64,000 bases of DNA from Variovorax sp. EL159. Its GTDB lineage: Bacteria; Pseudomonadota; Gammaproteobacteria; Burkholderiales; Burkholderiaceae_C. Location of the stretch: assembly GCF_900100965.1 (NCBI RefSeq), contig NZ_FMUJ01000004.1, positions 62,001 through 126,000 on the forward strand. Direction: 5' to 3'. This document shows, in pieces, positions 32,182-40,749 of the stretch. Position 1 is the first letter of the stretch. Every line of letters begins with the position of its first letter. The position numbers and the translations under genes were made by a program. The notes below the pieces were generated by a model. It saw only the letters and a program-made list of their open reading frames with translations. It was not told where the DNA came from and did no database searches.

Positions 32182-33609
32182 TCAACCGAAACGCACGTAC
32201 TCGAAATCGACCGGCTGGCGGTTGATGCCCATCACCGGCGGCGAGATCCAGCCGGCGAACTTGCCCGGCTCCACCACGCGGCCCATCAACGATGCCACGA
32301 AAGCGAAGTCTTCGGCGCTCGGCAGCCATTCGTCGCGCTTGGCGGCCCATTCGACCTCGTTCACCACGCGGCCTTCGGGCGACATCTTGATGCCGGCGAG
32401 CGCGCCGATCTGGCGGTTGAAGGCCTTGTGCGGCACGACCAGGCGGGTCGGGATGCCGGCCTTTTCCAGCACCTTGTTCCAGCGGCCGACGCCGGCCACC
32501 GAGTCCTTGATGAAGTCGTCGCGCAGCACTTCGTTGAGCGCGTTGAGCATCGGCACGTCCTTCTCGACGAGCTGGCCGTCCTTCACCTCGAGCACCTTGT
32601 AGGTCTGGCCCTTGAGGATGTGGTCGTCGGTGCGCTTGCCTTCTTCATAGCGGCCCTTCAGGCCCGAGCTGTAGAAGATGGCGGCGTTGCTCGACTGGTC
32701 GGCGCCGAACAGGTCGATGGTCACGCTGTAGTGGAAGTTCAGGTAGCGCTGGATGGTGCCCAGGTCGATGCAGCCCGCCGCGCGGATCTTCTGCACGTCG
32801 TCGGTCTTCAGCTCGTTCATGACCTGCGCGGTGCGCGCGATGACGCGCGACACGCCGCTCTCGCCCACGAACATGTGGTGCGCCTCTTCGGTCAGCATGA
32901 ACTTCGTGGTGCGCGCCAGCGGATCGAACGCGCTTTCGGCCAACGCCGAAAGCTGGAACTTGCCGTCGCGGTCGGTGAAGTACGTGAACATGAAGAACGC
33001 GAGCCAGTCGGGCGTGCGTTCGTTGAAGGCACCCAGGATGCGCGGGTTGTTCTCGTCGCCCGAGGTGCGCTGCAGCAGCGCCTCGGCTTCTTCGCGGCCA
33101 TCGCGGCCGAAGTGCTTGTGCAGCAGGTAGACCATCGCCCACAGGTGGCGGCCCTCTTCCACGTTGATCTGGAACAGGTTGCGCAGGTCGTACATCGACG
33201 GTGCGGTCAGGCCCAGGTGGCGCTGCTGCTCGACCGACGCGGGCTCGGTGTCGCCCTGCGTCACGATGATGCGGCGCAGGTTGGCGCGGTGCTCGCCGGG
33301 CACGTCCTGCCAGGCCTTCTCGCCCTTGTGGTCGCCGAAGTGGATCTCGCGGTTCGCATCGCCCGGATTCAGGAAGATGCCCCAGCGGTAGTCGCGCATC
33401 TTCACGTGGCCGAACTGCGCCCAGCCCTGCGGGTCGACGCTCACGGCCGTGCGCAGGTACACCTCGTGGTTGATCGAGCCTTCGGGGCCCACGTCGTCCC
33501 ACCAGTTGATGAAGTTGGGCTGCCAGCCTTCGAGCGCGCGCTGCAGCGTGCGGTCTTCGCCGAGGTTGACGTTGTTGGGGATCTTCTCGCTGTAGTTGAT
33601 CGTGCTCAT
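32182..33609 (-). CDS. boxB: benzoyl-CoA 2,3-epoxidase oxygenase subunit BoxB
   Basis: A 475-residue diiron oxygenase that epoxidises benzoyl-CoA. All six expected metal ligands are found with a constant two-residue offset from the known enzyme: Glu122, Glu152, His155 (NVEEGRHLW), Asp213, Glu242 and His245 (TEEAHHMF). Length is normal. It lies between boxC (33-bp gap) and the repeat upstream of boxA. Confidence 0.96.
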   Translation of the reverse strand: MSTINYSEKIPNNVNLGEDRTLQRALEGWQPNFINWWDDVGPEGSINHEVYLRTAVSVDPQGWAQFGHVKMRDYRWGIFLNPGDANREIHFGDHKGEKAWQDVPGEHRANLRRIIVTQGDTEPASVEQQRHLGLTAPSMYDLRNLFQINVEEGRHLWAMVYLLHKHFGRDGREEAEALLQRTSGDENNPRILGAFNERTPDWLAFFMFTYFTDRDGKFQLSALAESAFDPLARTTKFMLTEEAHHMFVGESGVSRVIARTAQVMNELKTDDVQKIRAAGCIDLGTIQRYLNFHYSVTIDLFGADQSSNAAIFYSSGLKGRYEEGKRTDDHILKGQTYKVLEVKDGQLVEKDVPMLNALNEVLRDDFIKDSVAGVGRWNKVLEKAGIPTRLVVPHKAFNRQIGALAGIKMSPEGRVVNEVEWAAKRDEWLPSAEDFAFVASLMGRVVEPGKFAGWISPPVMGINRQPVDFEYVRFG

Positions 33610-33642
33610 CGTTGTTCCTTGGGTTGTGCGGACTGCCAGTTC

Positions 33643-35319
33643 TCAGACGCGGTTCATGTCGAAGCCGGCTTTCTGGCCGGTGCCATAGACCTTGAGCGCA
33701 CCCTTTTCGCCGACGGCGTTGGGGCGGTTGAAGATCCAGTTCTGCCAGGCGGTGAGCCGGCCGAAGATGCGGGTGGCCATGTTTTCCTTGCTGGCAAAGC
33801 GCAGGTTGGCTTCGAGGCCGGTGAGCGCGTCGGGCGACATCGCGGCACGCTCTTCGATGGCGATGCGGATCTCGTCGTCCCAGTCGATGTCGTCGGGGGC
33901 GGCGGTGACGAGGCCGAGCTTCAGCGCTTCGTCGGCGTCGAGTGGCTTGCCGGCCGCCGCGCGTGCGGCTTCGAGCGGCGCGGCTTCTTCATAGAAGCGA
34001 CGTTGCAGGCGGCTCTGGTCGTTCACCATCGGGAAGAAGCCGAAGTTGAATTCGTTGAGCGTGAGCTTGGGCGCACGCTCGGCGTCGTCGGGCAACGCGA
34101 GCATGTAGCTGCGGTCGGCGGCAAAGGCCAGTTCGGCCAGCATGCCGGCAAAGCACGAACCCGCTTCGACCAGCGCAAAGAGGCTGCGCGAAGAAACATC
34201 GAGGCGCGCCAGCGTGCGGCGCAGCGCGCCGATGGTTTCGCGCACCAGCCAGTGGTCTTTGTTGGCGAGCATCACGGCGTCGGATGCGAGCACGGCAGCG
34301 GCATCGCCTTCGGTCTTGAGCAGCCAGGTGCCGATGTCGAGTTCGTTGGTGCGCAGGTTGAGGATGGCGTCGTCGAGCTCGCGGCACACAGCGAGCGGCC
34401 ACCACGCGGCGCCCGCAGCTTCGATGGCGGCAATGTCGGCCGGCTGCGTACCGGTGGGCGCCTTCACGGTGATCGTGGCGGTGCGCTTGCTGCGGTCGAT
34501 CTGCACGTTGACGTGCGAGTAGGCGATGCCGTCGGCGCTGTCAGTGCGTTCGAGGCGCGTGAGCACCACGCCCTTGCCGCTCGCGGGGCGGTCGCTGCCG
34601 GCGGCGAGTTGCGAAGCACGGTCCTGCACGGCGGCGGCGAATTGCGCGGGCTTGGCCACGGCATCGACGAGGCGCCAGTCGACCGCGCGCTGGCCACGAA
34701 CGCCTTCGACGCTGGTGCAGAAGATGTCGGCGAGGTCATGACGCACGTGGCGCTTGTCGGTCACGCGGGTCAGGCCGCCGGTGCCGGGCAGCACGCCGAG
34801 CAGCGGCACCTCGGGCAGCGAGACGGCGGAGGAGCGGTCGTCCACCAGCAAGATCTCGTCACAGGCCAGTGCCAGTTCGTAGCCGCCGCCGGCGCAGGCG
34901 CCGTTCACGGCCGCGAGGAACTTCAGGCCCGAGTGCTTCGACGAGTCTTCGATGCCGTTGCGCGTTTCATTGGTGAACTTGCAGAAGTTGACCTTCCACG
35001 CATGGCCCGAGACGCCGAGCATGAAGATGTTGGCGCCCGAGCAGAAGATGCGATCCTTGCCGCTGGTGACGATCACGCTGCGCACTTCGGGGTGCTCGAA
35101 GCGCACGCGGTTGAGCGCGTCGTTCAGCTCGATGTCCACGCCCAGGTCGTAGCTGTTGAGCTTGAGCTTGTAGCCGGGGCGGATGCCGCCGTCTTCCGCG
35201 ATGTCGAGCACGAGGCGTGCAATGGCGCCGTCGAAGCTCAGCGACCAGTGGCGGTACTGGCCGGGCTCGGTGCGGTAGTCGACGCGCGGGGGCGCCTGGA
35301 GCGTGGTGGTGTCGGTCAT
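33643..35319 (-). CDS. boxC: 2,3-epoxybenzoyl-CoA dihydrolase BoxC
   Basis: A 558-residue crotonase-superfamily enzyme with two crotonase-like halves, as in BoxC, which opens the epoxide ring and releases formate to give 3,4-dehydroadipyl-CoA semialdehyde. The segments RSVIVTSGKDRIFCSGANIF and AVNGACAGGGYELALACDEI provide the oxyanion hole. The ATG at 35319 follows an AGGAGA site; an upstream in-frame start would cross the promoter. First gene of the leftward box unit. Confidence 0.95.
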   Translation of the reverse strand: MTDTTTLQAPPRVDYRTEPGQYRHWSLSFDGAIARLVLDIAEDGGIRPGYKLKLNSYDLGVDIELNDALNRVRFEHPEVRSVIVTSGKDRIFCSGANIFMLGVSGHAWKVNFCKFTNETRNGIEDSSKHSGLKFLAAVNGACAGGGYELALACDEILLVDDRSSAVSLPEVPLLGVLPGTGGLTRVTDKRHVRHDLADIFCTSVEGVRGQRAVDWRLVDAVAKPAQFAAAVQDRASQLAAGSDRPASGKGVVLTRLERTDSADGIAYSHVNVQIDRSKRTATITVKAPTGTQPADIAAIEAAGAAWWPLAVCRELDDAILNLRTNELDIGTWLLKTEGDAAAVLASDAVMLANKDHWLVRETIGALRRTLARLDVSSRSLFALVEAGSCFAGMLAELAFAADRSYMLALPDDAERAPKLTLNEFNFGFFPMVNDQSRLQRRFYEEAAPLEAARAAAGKPLDADEALKLGLVTAAPDDIDWDDEIRIAIEERAAMSPDALTGLEANLRFASKENMATRIFGRLTAWQNWIFNRPNAVGEKGALKVYGTGQKAGFDMNRV

Positions 35320-35369
35320 GCGGAAGTCTCCTGTGGGGCAGTGTTCGGAAACCGTGAACAGGAAAGATA

Positions 35370-35425
35370 ATGCACTTTCTTGCTCCGATGACATGCATCA
35401 TGCTGCATGCAAACAGGCAAGTCAA
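35370..35425 (-). promoter_or_regulatory. boxC promoter with candidate BoxR site
   Basis: On the minus strand a -35 TTGACT (35420-35425) and -10 CATGAT (35397-35402) are spaced by 17 bp, giving a start near 35390. Just downstream lies ATGCACTTTCTTGCT (35370-35384), and the core region has further TGCA repeats (35394-35410). The same 15-mer pattern is found at the divergent box promoter. TGCA-containing repeats are known operators of the BzdR/BoxR family. Confidence 0.6.
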
Positions 35426-35497
35426 TGCCTGTAGCGCTTTTTTTCAGATTTCGCTGGTGGTCTGAGCACGAGGGCTCGGGGTTTTGATGCGGGGTCA

Positions 35498-35759
35498 TTC
35501 GGGGTGCGTGCACAGGACACCGGGTACTCCCCTCCGCGAATGTCCCCCGGCCTGCGGCCTCCTCCTTTATTTCGCTGCGGGGAGCACCCAGTGCCCTGTG
35601 CACAGTGGGCGCGGCTGTCGTGCCGGCCGATCAACCTGCGCTCTGAACAACGCTCACGCTGGCGGGGTGCCTTGCGCAGCGAAATAAAGGAGGAGGGGCG
35701 AAGCCCCGGGGGACATTCGCGGAGCAAGGCACCCCGTCGGCGTGAGCGCCGCCCCGAAC
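35498..35759 (+). repeat. compound repeat family C, locus 1 (two inverted subunits)
   Basis: The 472-bp gap between boxC and boxR is mostly this 262-bp element. Subunit 1 has arms at 35508-35532 and 35579-35603; subunit 2 has arms at 35652-35675 and 35724-35747. Between each pair of arms is a conserved core that contains CGCGAATGTCCCCC and CTCCTTTATTTCGCTGCG (reversed in subunit 2). Both element ends carry a CCCCGAA terminal motif pointing outward. A second locus is at 52646-52899. The element lies downstream of boxR and would be on its minus-strand transcript. Confidence 0.85.
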
Positions 35760-35791
35760 AGCAGCACCTCAACGACAAACAGAGCAGACAG

Positions 35792-36742
35792 TCAGGCGCC
35801 CAACCCCATCGACTGGCGGGCCACCGCACGCAAGGCCTGGAAGCTCTGCGCCAGCGTCTTGCCGCTGGTGTCCACCGACAGATCGGCCTTTGAATAGAAG
35901 GCTGCACGGCCATTCAGGATGCGACGCAGGTCTTCCATCGCTTCCTTGCTGGCCGCCATCGGACGCGTGTCGCCCTGCGCGGCGACGCGGCCCATGTGCT
36001 CTTCGGGCGCGGCCTGCAGCCACACGGTGGTGCAGTGCGCAAGCAGTTCGTTGAAGGTGGCCGGGTCGGAGACGATGCCGCCCGGCGTGGCGATCACCAC
36101 CTCGCTGTAGATCTGCACGGCCTCTTCAAGCGCGCGGCGCTCGTAGCGGCGGTAGGCGTTGGTGCCGTACAGGTCGTGAATCTCGCGAACGCTGCAGCCG
36201 GCGAGTTTTTCGATCTCGCGGCTCAGCTCGATGAAGGGAATCTCCAGGTCTTCGGCCAGCATCTGCCCCAGCGTCGACTTGCCCGCGCCGCGCAACCCCA
36301 CGAGCGCGATGCGGCGGTGCCGCGCCGGATCGACAGAGGCCGTGCCCAACAGTTCGCCGAGCGCCACGCGCACGCGGCGCAGGTCGGTTTCGCTGCGGTT
36401 CTCGAGCAGCTCGCGGATCAGCAGCCACTCGGGCGAACTGGTCGTCACGTCGCCCACCAGCTCGGCCAGCGAGCAATGCAGCGCGCCGGCCACCTGCTGC
36501 AGCACCAGGATCGAGGCATTGCCGATGCCGTATTCGAGGTTGGCCAGGTGGCGCTCCGACACGTCGGCCGCAATGGCCACCGCCTTGCGCGTGAGGCCGC
36601 GCTGCGCGCGCAGGTTGCGCACGCGATCGCCCAGCGCCGCGAGCAGCGGGTTCCTGGCCTCCCCGGCCGGTGCGGTGGCGCCGGCGTTGCCGCCATTGCC
36701 GTCTTCTGGCGCGGTGGCCAGCACCGCTACATGCTCATTCAT
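35792..36742 (-). CDS. boxR: BoxR, XRE-type regulator fused to a shikimate-kinase-like domain
   Basis: A 316-residue regulator: an XRE helix-turn-helix (residues about 36-92, LTRKAVAIAADVSERHLANL), a linker, and a shikimate-kinase-like domain with Walker A GLRGAGKST (residues 149-157). This fusion is specific to BzdR/BoxR, repressors that respond to benzoyl-CoA. It is placed between the two box transcription units and should control both. The N-terminal 30 residues are Ala/Gly-rich and disordered. Confidence 0.95.
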   Translation of the reverse strand: MNEHVAVLATAPEDGNGGNAGATAPAGEARNPLLAALGDRVRNLRAQRGLTRKAVAIAADVSERHLANLEYGIGNASILVLQQVAGALHCSLAELVGDVTTSSPEWLLIRELLENRSETDLRRVRVALGELLGTASVDPARHRRIALVGLRGAGKSTLGQMLAEDLEIPFIELSREIEKLAGCSVREIHDLYGTNAYRRYERRALEEAVQIYSEVVIATPGGIVSDPATFNELLAHCTTVWLQAAPEEHMGRVAAQGDTRPMAASKEAMEDLRRILNGRAAFYSKADLSVDTSGKTLAQSFQALRAVARQSMGLGA

Positions 36743-36794
36743 GCAATTCCTCGTTCTTCGCCGGGATTGTGCGCGCTCAGGGTAAACACCATAT

Positions 36795-36837
36795 ATGCAC
36801 TATATTGCTTGACACTGATTGTCTCGCTGCTTATTGT
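36795..36837 (+). promoter_or_regulatory. promoter of the boxD/ligase operon with candidate BoxR site
   Basis: A -35 TTGACA (36809-36814) and -10 TATTGT (36832-36837) are spaced by 17 bp. The 15-mer ATGCACTATATTGCT (36795-36809) abuts and overlaps the -35 box by one base. It matches the site downstream of the boxC promoter at 12 of 15 positions or more, so a repressor bound here would block polymerase. Confidence 0.65.
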
Positions 36838-36955
36838 TCGGCCACAAGCAAGATACTGCACGCGCAGCGATCCTGCAAGGTAGTTCATAAGTTCATGGCC
36901 CGCCACAGGGCCCTGGATGTTCGCCCAGCCAGCCTCCACCAAGAAGCCCGCCACG

Positions 36956-37465
36956 ATGTCCGACAGCAGCAACAGCAGCCCCACCGCCACCACGAACGGC
37001 AAGCCCGCATTTCACCAGTTGATTGCCGGCCTGACCGCCGAGATCGCCGGCAAGCCGCTGGACGGCGCGCTCGACCAGTGGCTCAACGCCACGCACGGCG
37101 CGGGCAGTGCGCGCTTCGAGCAGCTGCGCCAGGCCTGCATCGGCGGCGTGGCCGAAGGCTGGCTGTGCGACCGCGAAGGCGGCGGCATCAAGTACGGCCG
37201 GGCCTTCAAGGCCGAAGACGCACTGCACCGTTTCTCGGTCGACGTGGTCGACATGCAGGACATCGCCGGCCCGCATCACACGCATCCGAACGGCGAGATC
37301 GACCTGATCATGCCGCTCGACGACAGCGCCGACGCCACCTTCGATGGCCGCCCCGCGGGCTGGTGCGTCTACGGCCCCGGCACCGCACATCGCCCGACCG
37401 TGGCGCACGGCCGCGCGCTCGTTCTCTATCTCCTGCCCGAAGGGCAGATCAAGTTCACCCCATGA
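36956..37465 (+). CDS. DUF4863 family protein (cupin-like, box-cluster companion)
   Basis: A 169-residue protein with the DUF4863 pattern: an N-terminal helical part (AGLTAEIAGKPLDGALDQWL) and a C-terminal cupin-like part with GPHHTHPNGEIDLIMPL, whose His and Glu residues could bind metal. The family includes 4-hydroxylaminobenzoate lyase-type proteins and often accompanies box genes. First gene of the rightward box operon; its stop overlaps boxD (ATGA). An in-frame ATG at 36917 with a weak AGGG site is an alternative start adding 13 residues. Confidence 0.78.
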   Translation: MSDSSNSSPTATTNGKPAFHQLIAGLTAEIAGKPLDGALDQWLNATHGAGSARFEQLRQACIGGVAEGWLCDREGGGIKYGRAFKAEDALHRFSVDVVDMQDIAGPHHTHPNGEIDLIMPLDDSADATFDGRPAGWCVYGPGTAHRPTVAHGRALVLYLLPEGQIKFTP

Positions 37466-39012
37466 CCGAGCTTCTTTCCAACTACGTCGCCGGCCGCTGG
37501 CAAAGCGGTTCGGGCGCCGGCACGCCCCTGTTCGACCCGGTGCTCGGCACCGAACTCGTTCGCGTCGACGCTACCGGGCTCGATCTGCCGGCCGCCTTTG
37601 CCTTTGCGCGCGAACAGGGCGGCAACGCGCTGCGCGCCCTCACCTATCGCCAGCGTGCCGGCCTGCTCGGCGCGATCGTGAAAGTGCTGCAGGCCCACCG
37701 CGATGCGTACTACGAGATCGCGACCGCCAATTCAGGCACGGTGAAGAACGACTCGGCCGTTGACATCGACGGCGCGATCTTCACGCTCGGCCAGTACGCC
37801 AAGTGGGGCGATGCGCTCGGCGACGTGCGCGCGCTGCGTGATGGCGACGCCGTCAAGCTCGGCAAGGAGCCGGTGTTCCAGTCGCAGCACCTGCAGGTGC
37901 CAACGCATGGCGTGGCGCTGTTCATCAACGCCTTCAACTTCCCTTCGTGGGGCCTGTGGGAAAAGGCCGCGCCCGCGCTGCTGTCGGGCGTGCCGGTGAT
38001 CGTGAAACCCGCCACGGCCACCGCGTGGCTCACGCAGCGCATGGTCAAGGACGTGGTCGATGCGGGCGTGCTGCCTGCCGGTGCGCTCTCGGTCATCTGC
38101 GGCAGTTCGGCCGGATTGATGGATGCGTTGCAGCCCTTCGACGTGGTCTCGTTCACCGGCTCGGCCGAGACGGCTGCGGTGATCCGCTCGCATGCCGCCG
38201 TGGCCCGGCATTCGGTGCGCGCGAACATCGAGGCCGACAGCCTCAACAGCGCCCTGCTGCTGCCCGGTGCCGCGCCCGGCAGCGAGGCCTTCAACCTGCT
38301 CGTGCGCGAAGTGGTGCGCGAGATGACGGTGAAGTCGGGCCAGAAGTGCACCGCCATCCGCCGCATCCTGGTGCCGGCCGAGGTGTACGACGCGGCGGCC
38401 GAAGCCATCGGCGCCAAGCTCGCGGGCATCACCGTCGGCAACCCGCGCAACGAGAGCGTGCGCATGGGTTCGTTGGTGAGCCGCGCCCAACTGAACGCGG
38501 TGCGCGAAGGCCTCGACGCGCTGGCCGCGCAGACCACCGTGCTGCACGACAGCCGCAACAAGCCGCTGGTCGACGCCGACCCGGTCATCGCCGCCTGCAT
38601 CGGCCCGGTGCTGCTGGGCGCGCGCGATGCCGATGCGGCGCAGCGCGTGCACGACGTGGAAGTGTTCGGCCCCGTCGCCACGCTGCTGCCGTACCGCGAT
38701 CTCGCGCACGGCATTGCGCTCGCGCATCGCGGCCAGGGTTCGCTCGTGACGTCTCTCTATGGCAGCGACGACGCGGCGCTGGCGCAGGCCGCGCTGGCCG
38801 TCGCGCCAAGCCACGGCCGCGTGCATGTGATCTCGCCTGAAGTGGCACAGGCCCACACCGGCCACGGCAACGTGATGCCGATGTCGATGCATGGCGGCCC
38901 CGGCCGCGCGGGCGGCGGCGCCGAACTCGGAGGCCTGCGCGCGCTGGACTTCTATCACCGCCGCAGTGCCGTGCAGGCGAGCCCCGGCGTGATCGCCGCG
39001 CTCGGCCTCTAG
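37462..39012 (+). CDS. boxD: 3,4-dehydroadipyl-CoA semialdehyde dehydrogenase BoxD
   Basis: A 516-residue NADP-type aldehyde dehydrogenase of the PaaZ/BoxD branch. The catalytic Cys is Cys296 (SGQKCTAIRR); the cofactor segment is INAFNFPSWGLWEKAAPALL and the family end motif MSMHGGPGRAGGGAELGG is present. It oxidises the BoxC product to 3,4-dehydroadipyl-CoA. The ATG overlaps the upstream stop codon by 4 bp. Confidence 0.94.
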   Translation: MTELLSNYVAGRWQSGSGAGTPLFDPVLGTELVRVDATGLDLPAAFAFAREQGGNALRALTYRQRAGLLGAIVKVLQAHRDAYYEIATANSGTVKNDSAVDIDGAIFTLGQYAKWGDALGDVRALRDGDAVKLGKEPVFQSQHLQVPTHGVALFINAFNFPSWGLWEKAAPALLSGVPVIVKPATATAWLTQRMVKDVVDAGVLPAGALSVICGSSAGLMDALQPFDVVSFTGSAETAAVIRSHAAVARHSVRANIEADSLNSALLLPGAAPGSEAFNLLVREVVREMTVKSGQKCTAIRRILVPAEVYDAAAEAIGAKLAGITVGNPRNESVRMGSLVSRAQLNAVREGLDALAAQTTVLHDSRNKPLVDADPVIAACIGPVLLGARDADAAQRVHDVEVFGPVATLLPYRDLAHGIALAHRGQGSLVTSLYGSDDAALAQAALAVAPSHGRVHVISPEVAQAHTGHGNVMPMSMHGGPGRAGGGAELGGLRALDFYHRRSAVQASPGVIAALGL

Positions 39013-39047
39013 AACAAACGAAGACCCGGCCGAAGGAGACAAGAACC

Positions 39048-40595
39048 ATGACCCTGCCCGCACGATTCAACTTCGCCGAACACCTGTTCGCCCTCAACCG
39101 TGGCCGCGCCGAGCGCACCGCCTACATCGACGATCGCGGCACGCTGGGCTACGGCCAGCTCGAAGACCGCGCGCGCCGCCTCGCCGCCGCGCTGAAGGCC
39201 GCCGGCGTGCGCCGCGAAGAACGCGTGCTGCTGCTGATGCTCGACAGCAGCGACTGGCCCGTGAGCTTTCTCGGCTGCCTCTACGCCGGCATCGTGCCGG
39301 TGGCCGTCAACACGCTGCTCACGCCCGACGACTACGCCTACATGCTCGACCACAGCCGCGCGCAGGCCGTGCTGGTGTCGGGCGCGCTGCTGCCGACGTT
39401 GCAGGACGCGATGGCGCGCGGCGGCCATGAAGTGCACACGCTGATCGTGTCGCAACCCACCGGCCCGTTGCCCGAGGGCGCCAAGGAATTCGAGGCCGCG
39501 CTCGCCGCCGCCGAGCCGCTGGCCGCGCCTGTCACCACGGCATCGGACGACCCGGGCTTCTGGCTGTATTCCTCCGGCTCCACCGGCAAGCCCAAGGGCA
39601 CCGTGCACACGCACACCAACCTGTGGTGGACGGCCGAGTTGTACGGCAAGCCGGTGCTGGCGCTGACCGAAGACGACGTGTGCTTCTCGGCCGCCAAGAT
39701 GTACTTCGCGTATGGCCTGGGCAATGCGCTGACCTTTCCGCTGTCGGTCGGCGCTACGGTCGTGCTGATGGCCGAGCGGCCCACGCCCGATGCCACCTTC
39801 CGCCGTTGGGTGGAGCACAAGCCCACCGTGTTCTTCGGTGCGCCCACGGGCTTCGCGGGCATGCTCGCATCGCCGAAGCTGCCATCGCGCGAAGCGGTGG
39901 CGCTGCGCATGTGCTCATCGGCCGGCGAGGCGCTGCCCGGTGAGATCGCGCAACGCTTCAAGGCGCAGTTCGGCTGCGAGATCATCGATGGCATCGGCTC
40001 GACCGAGATGCTGCACATCTTCATCTCCAACCGGCCCGGCGACATCCGCTACGGCACCACCGGCAAGCCGGTGGACGGCTACGAGGTCGAGCTGCGCGGC
40101 GAAGACGGCCGCCCGGTGCCCGATGGCGAAGTGGGCGACCTCTACATTCGCGGCCCCAGCTCGGCGCTGATGTACTGGACCAACCGCGAGAAGTCGCGCG
40201 AGACCTTCCAGGGCGGCTGGACCAAGAGCGGCGACAAGTACACGCGCGACGCCGACGGCTACTTCACGTATGCGGGCCGCAGCGACGACATGCTGAAGGT
40301 CAGCGGCATCTACGTGTCGCCGTTCGAGGTCGAGGCGACGCTGATGCAGCACCCGGCCGTGCTCGAAGCCGCGGTGATCGGCAAGGAAGACGGTGAAGGC
40401 CTGACGAAGACCAAGGCGTTCGTGGTGTTGAAGGACGGCGGCGCGGTGACGGAGGAAGAGCTGAAGGCCTTCGTGAAGGAACGCCTGGCGCCGTACAAGT
40501 ACCCGCGGTTTCTGGAGTTCGTGGCGGAGCTGCCGAAGACGGCGACGGGGAAGATTCAGCGGTTCAGGTTGCGTGAACGGGAGAAGCAGGCATGA
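39048..40595 (+). CDS. bclA: benzoate-CoA ligase
   Basis: A 515-residue AMP-forming ligase of the benzoate-CoA ligase family. The AMP-binding motif is YSSGSTGKPKGTVHTH; other family segments are KMYFAYGLGNALTFPLSVGA and GSTEMLHIFISNRPGDIRYG, and the catalytic C-terminal Lys lies in LPKTATGKIQRFRLRE. It makes benzoyl-CoA, the substrate of BoxAB and the presumed effector of BoxR. It follows boxD by 35 bp in the same operon. Confidence 0.93.
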   Translation: MTLPARFNFAEHLFALNRGRAERTAYIDDRGTLGYGQLEDRARRLAAALKAAGVRREERVLLLMLDSSDWPVSFLGCLYAGIVPVAVNTLLTPDDYAYMLDHSRAQAVLVSGALLPTLQDAMARGGHEVHTLIVSQPTGPLPEGAKEFEAALAAAEPLAAPVTTASDDPGFWLYSSGSTGKPKGTVHTHTNLWWTAELYGKPVLALTEDDVCFSAAKMYFAYGLGNALTFPLSVGATVVLMAERPTPDATFRRWVEHKPTVFFGAPTGFAGMLASPKLPSREAVALRMCSSAGEALPGEIAQRFKAQFGCEIIDGIGSTEMLHIFISNRPGDIRYGTTGKPVDGYEVELRGEDGRPVPDGEVGDLYIRGPSSALMYWTNREKSRETFQGGWTKSGDKYTRDADGYFTYAGRSDDMLKVSGIYVSPFEVEATLMQHPAVLEAAVIGKEDGEGLTKTKAFVVLKDGGAVTEEELKAFVKERLAPYKYPRFLEFVAELPKTATGKIQRFRLREREKQA

Positions 40596-40619
40596 GTTGG
40601 CCGGCGTCTTTTTCTTCCT

Positions 40620-40730
40620 CCCTCCCCCTCTGGGGGAGGGTCGGGGTGGGGGCATCGGCCTTCGCACACGCACAGCTTTTTCAAGCGCCGCTTGCCCCCA
40701 TCCCAGCCTTCCCCCAAAGGGGGAAGGAGC
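40620..40730 (+). repeat. intergenic repeat family A, copy 2
   Basis: A 111-bp copy filling the gap between the ligase and the hydrolase genes, starting CCCTCCCCCTCTGGGGGAGG and ending with GGGGGAAGGAGC. Left and right halves are inverted repeats (23 bp with four differences). It lies in the same orientation as the genes; its AAGGAG end is 20 bp before the next ATG, with a second site (GGGAG) nearer to it. Confidence 0.88.
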
Positions 40731-40749
40731 AACGGCCGGGAGCCACGCG

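Noticed and set aside
32113-35370. A 1085-codon open frame on the plus strand antisense to boxB and boxC
   Set aside because: It mirrors the codon structure of the real genes on the opposite strand; its translation is His/Arg/Ala/Val-rich without any domain, while boxB and boxC match their families fully.
35498-35759. The family C element as an integron attC site
   Set aside because: The inverted structure is similar in outline, but there is no GTTRRRY/RYYYAAC core site and no integrase gene.
35484-35893. Short reading frames across the family C repeat with sequences such as RNKGGG or LLLYFAAGST
   Set aside because: They are translations of the repeat core in different frames and occur again at 52635-53045; they are not conserved genes.
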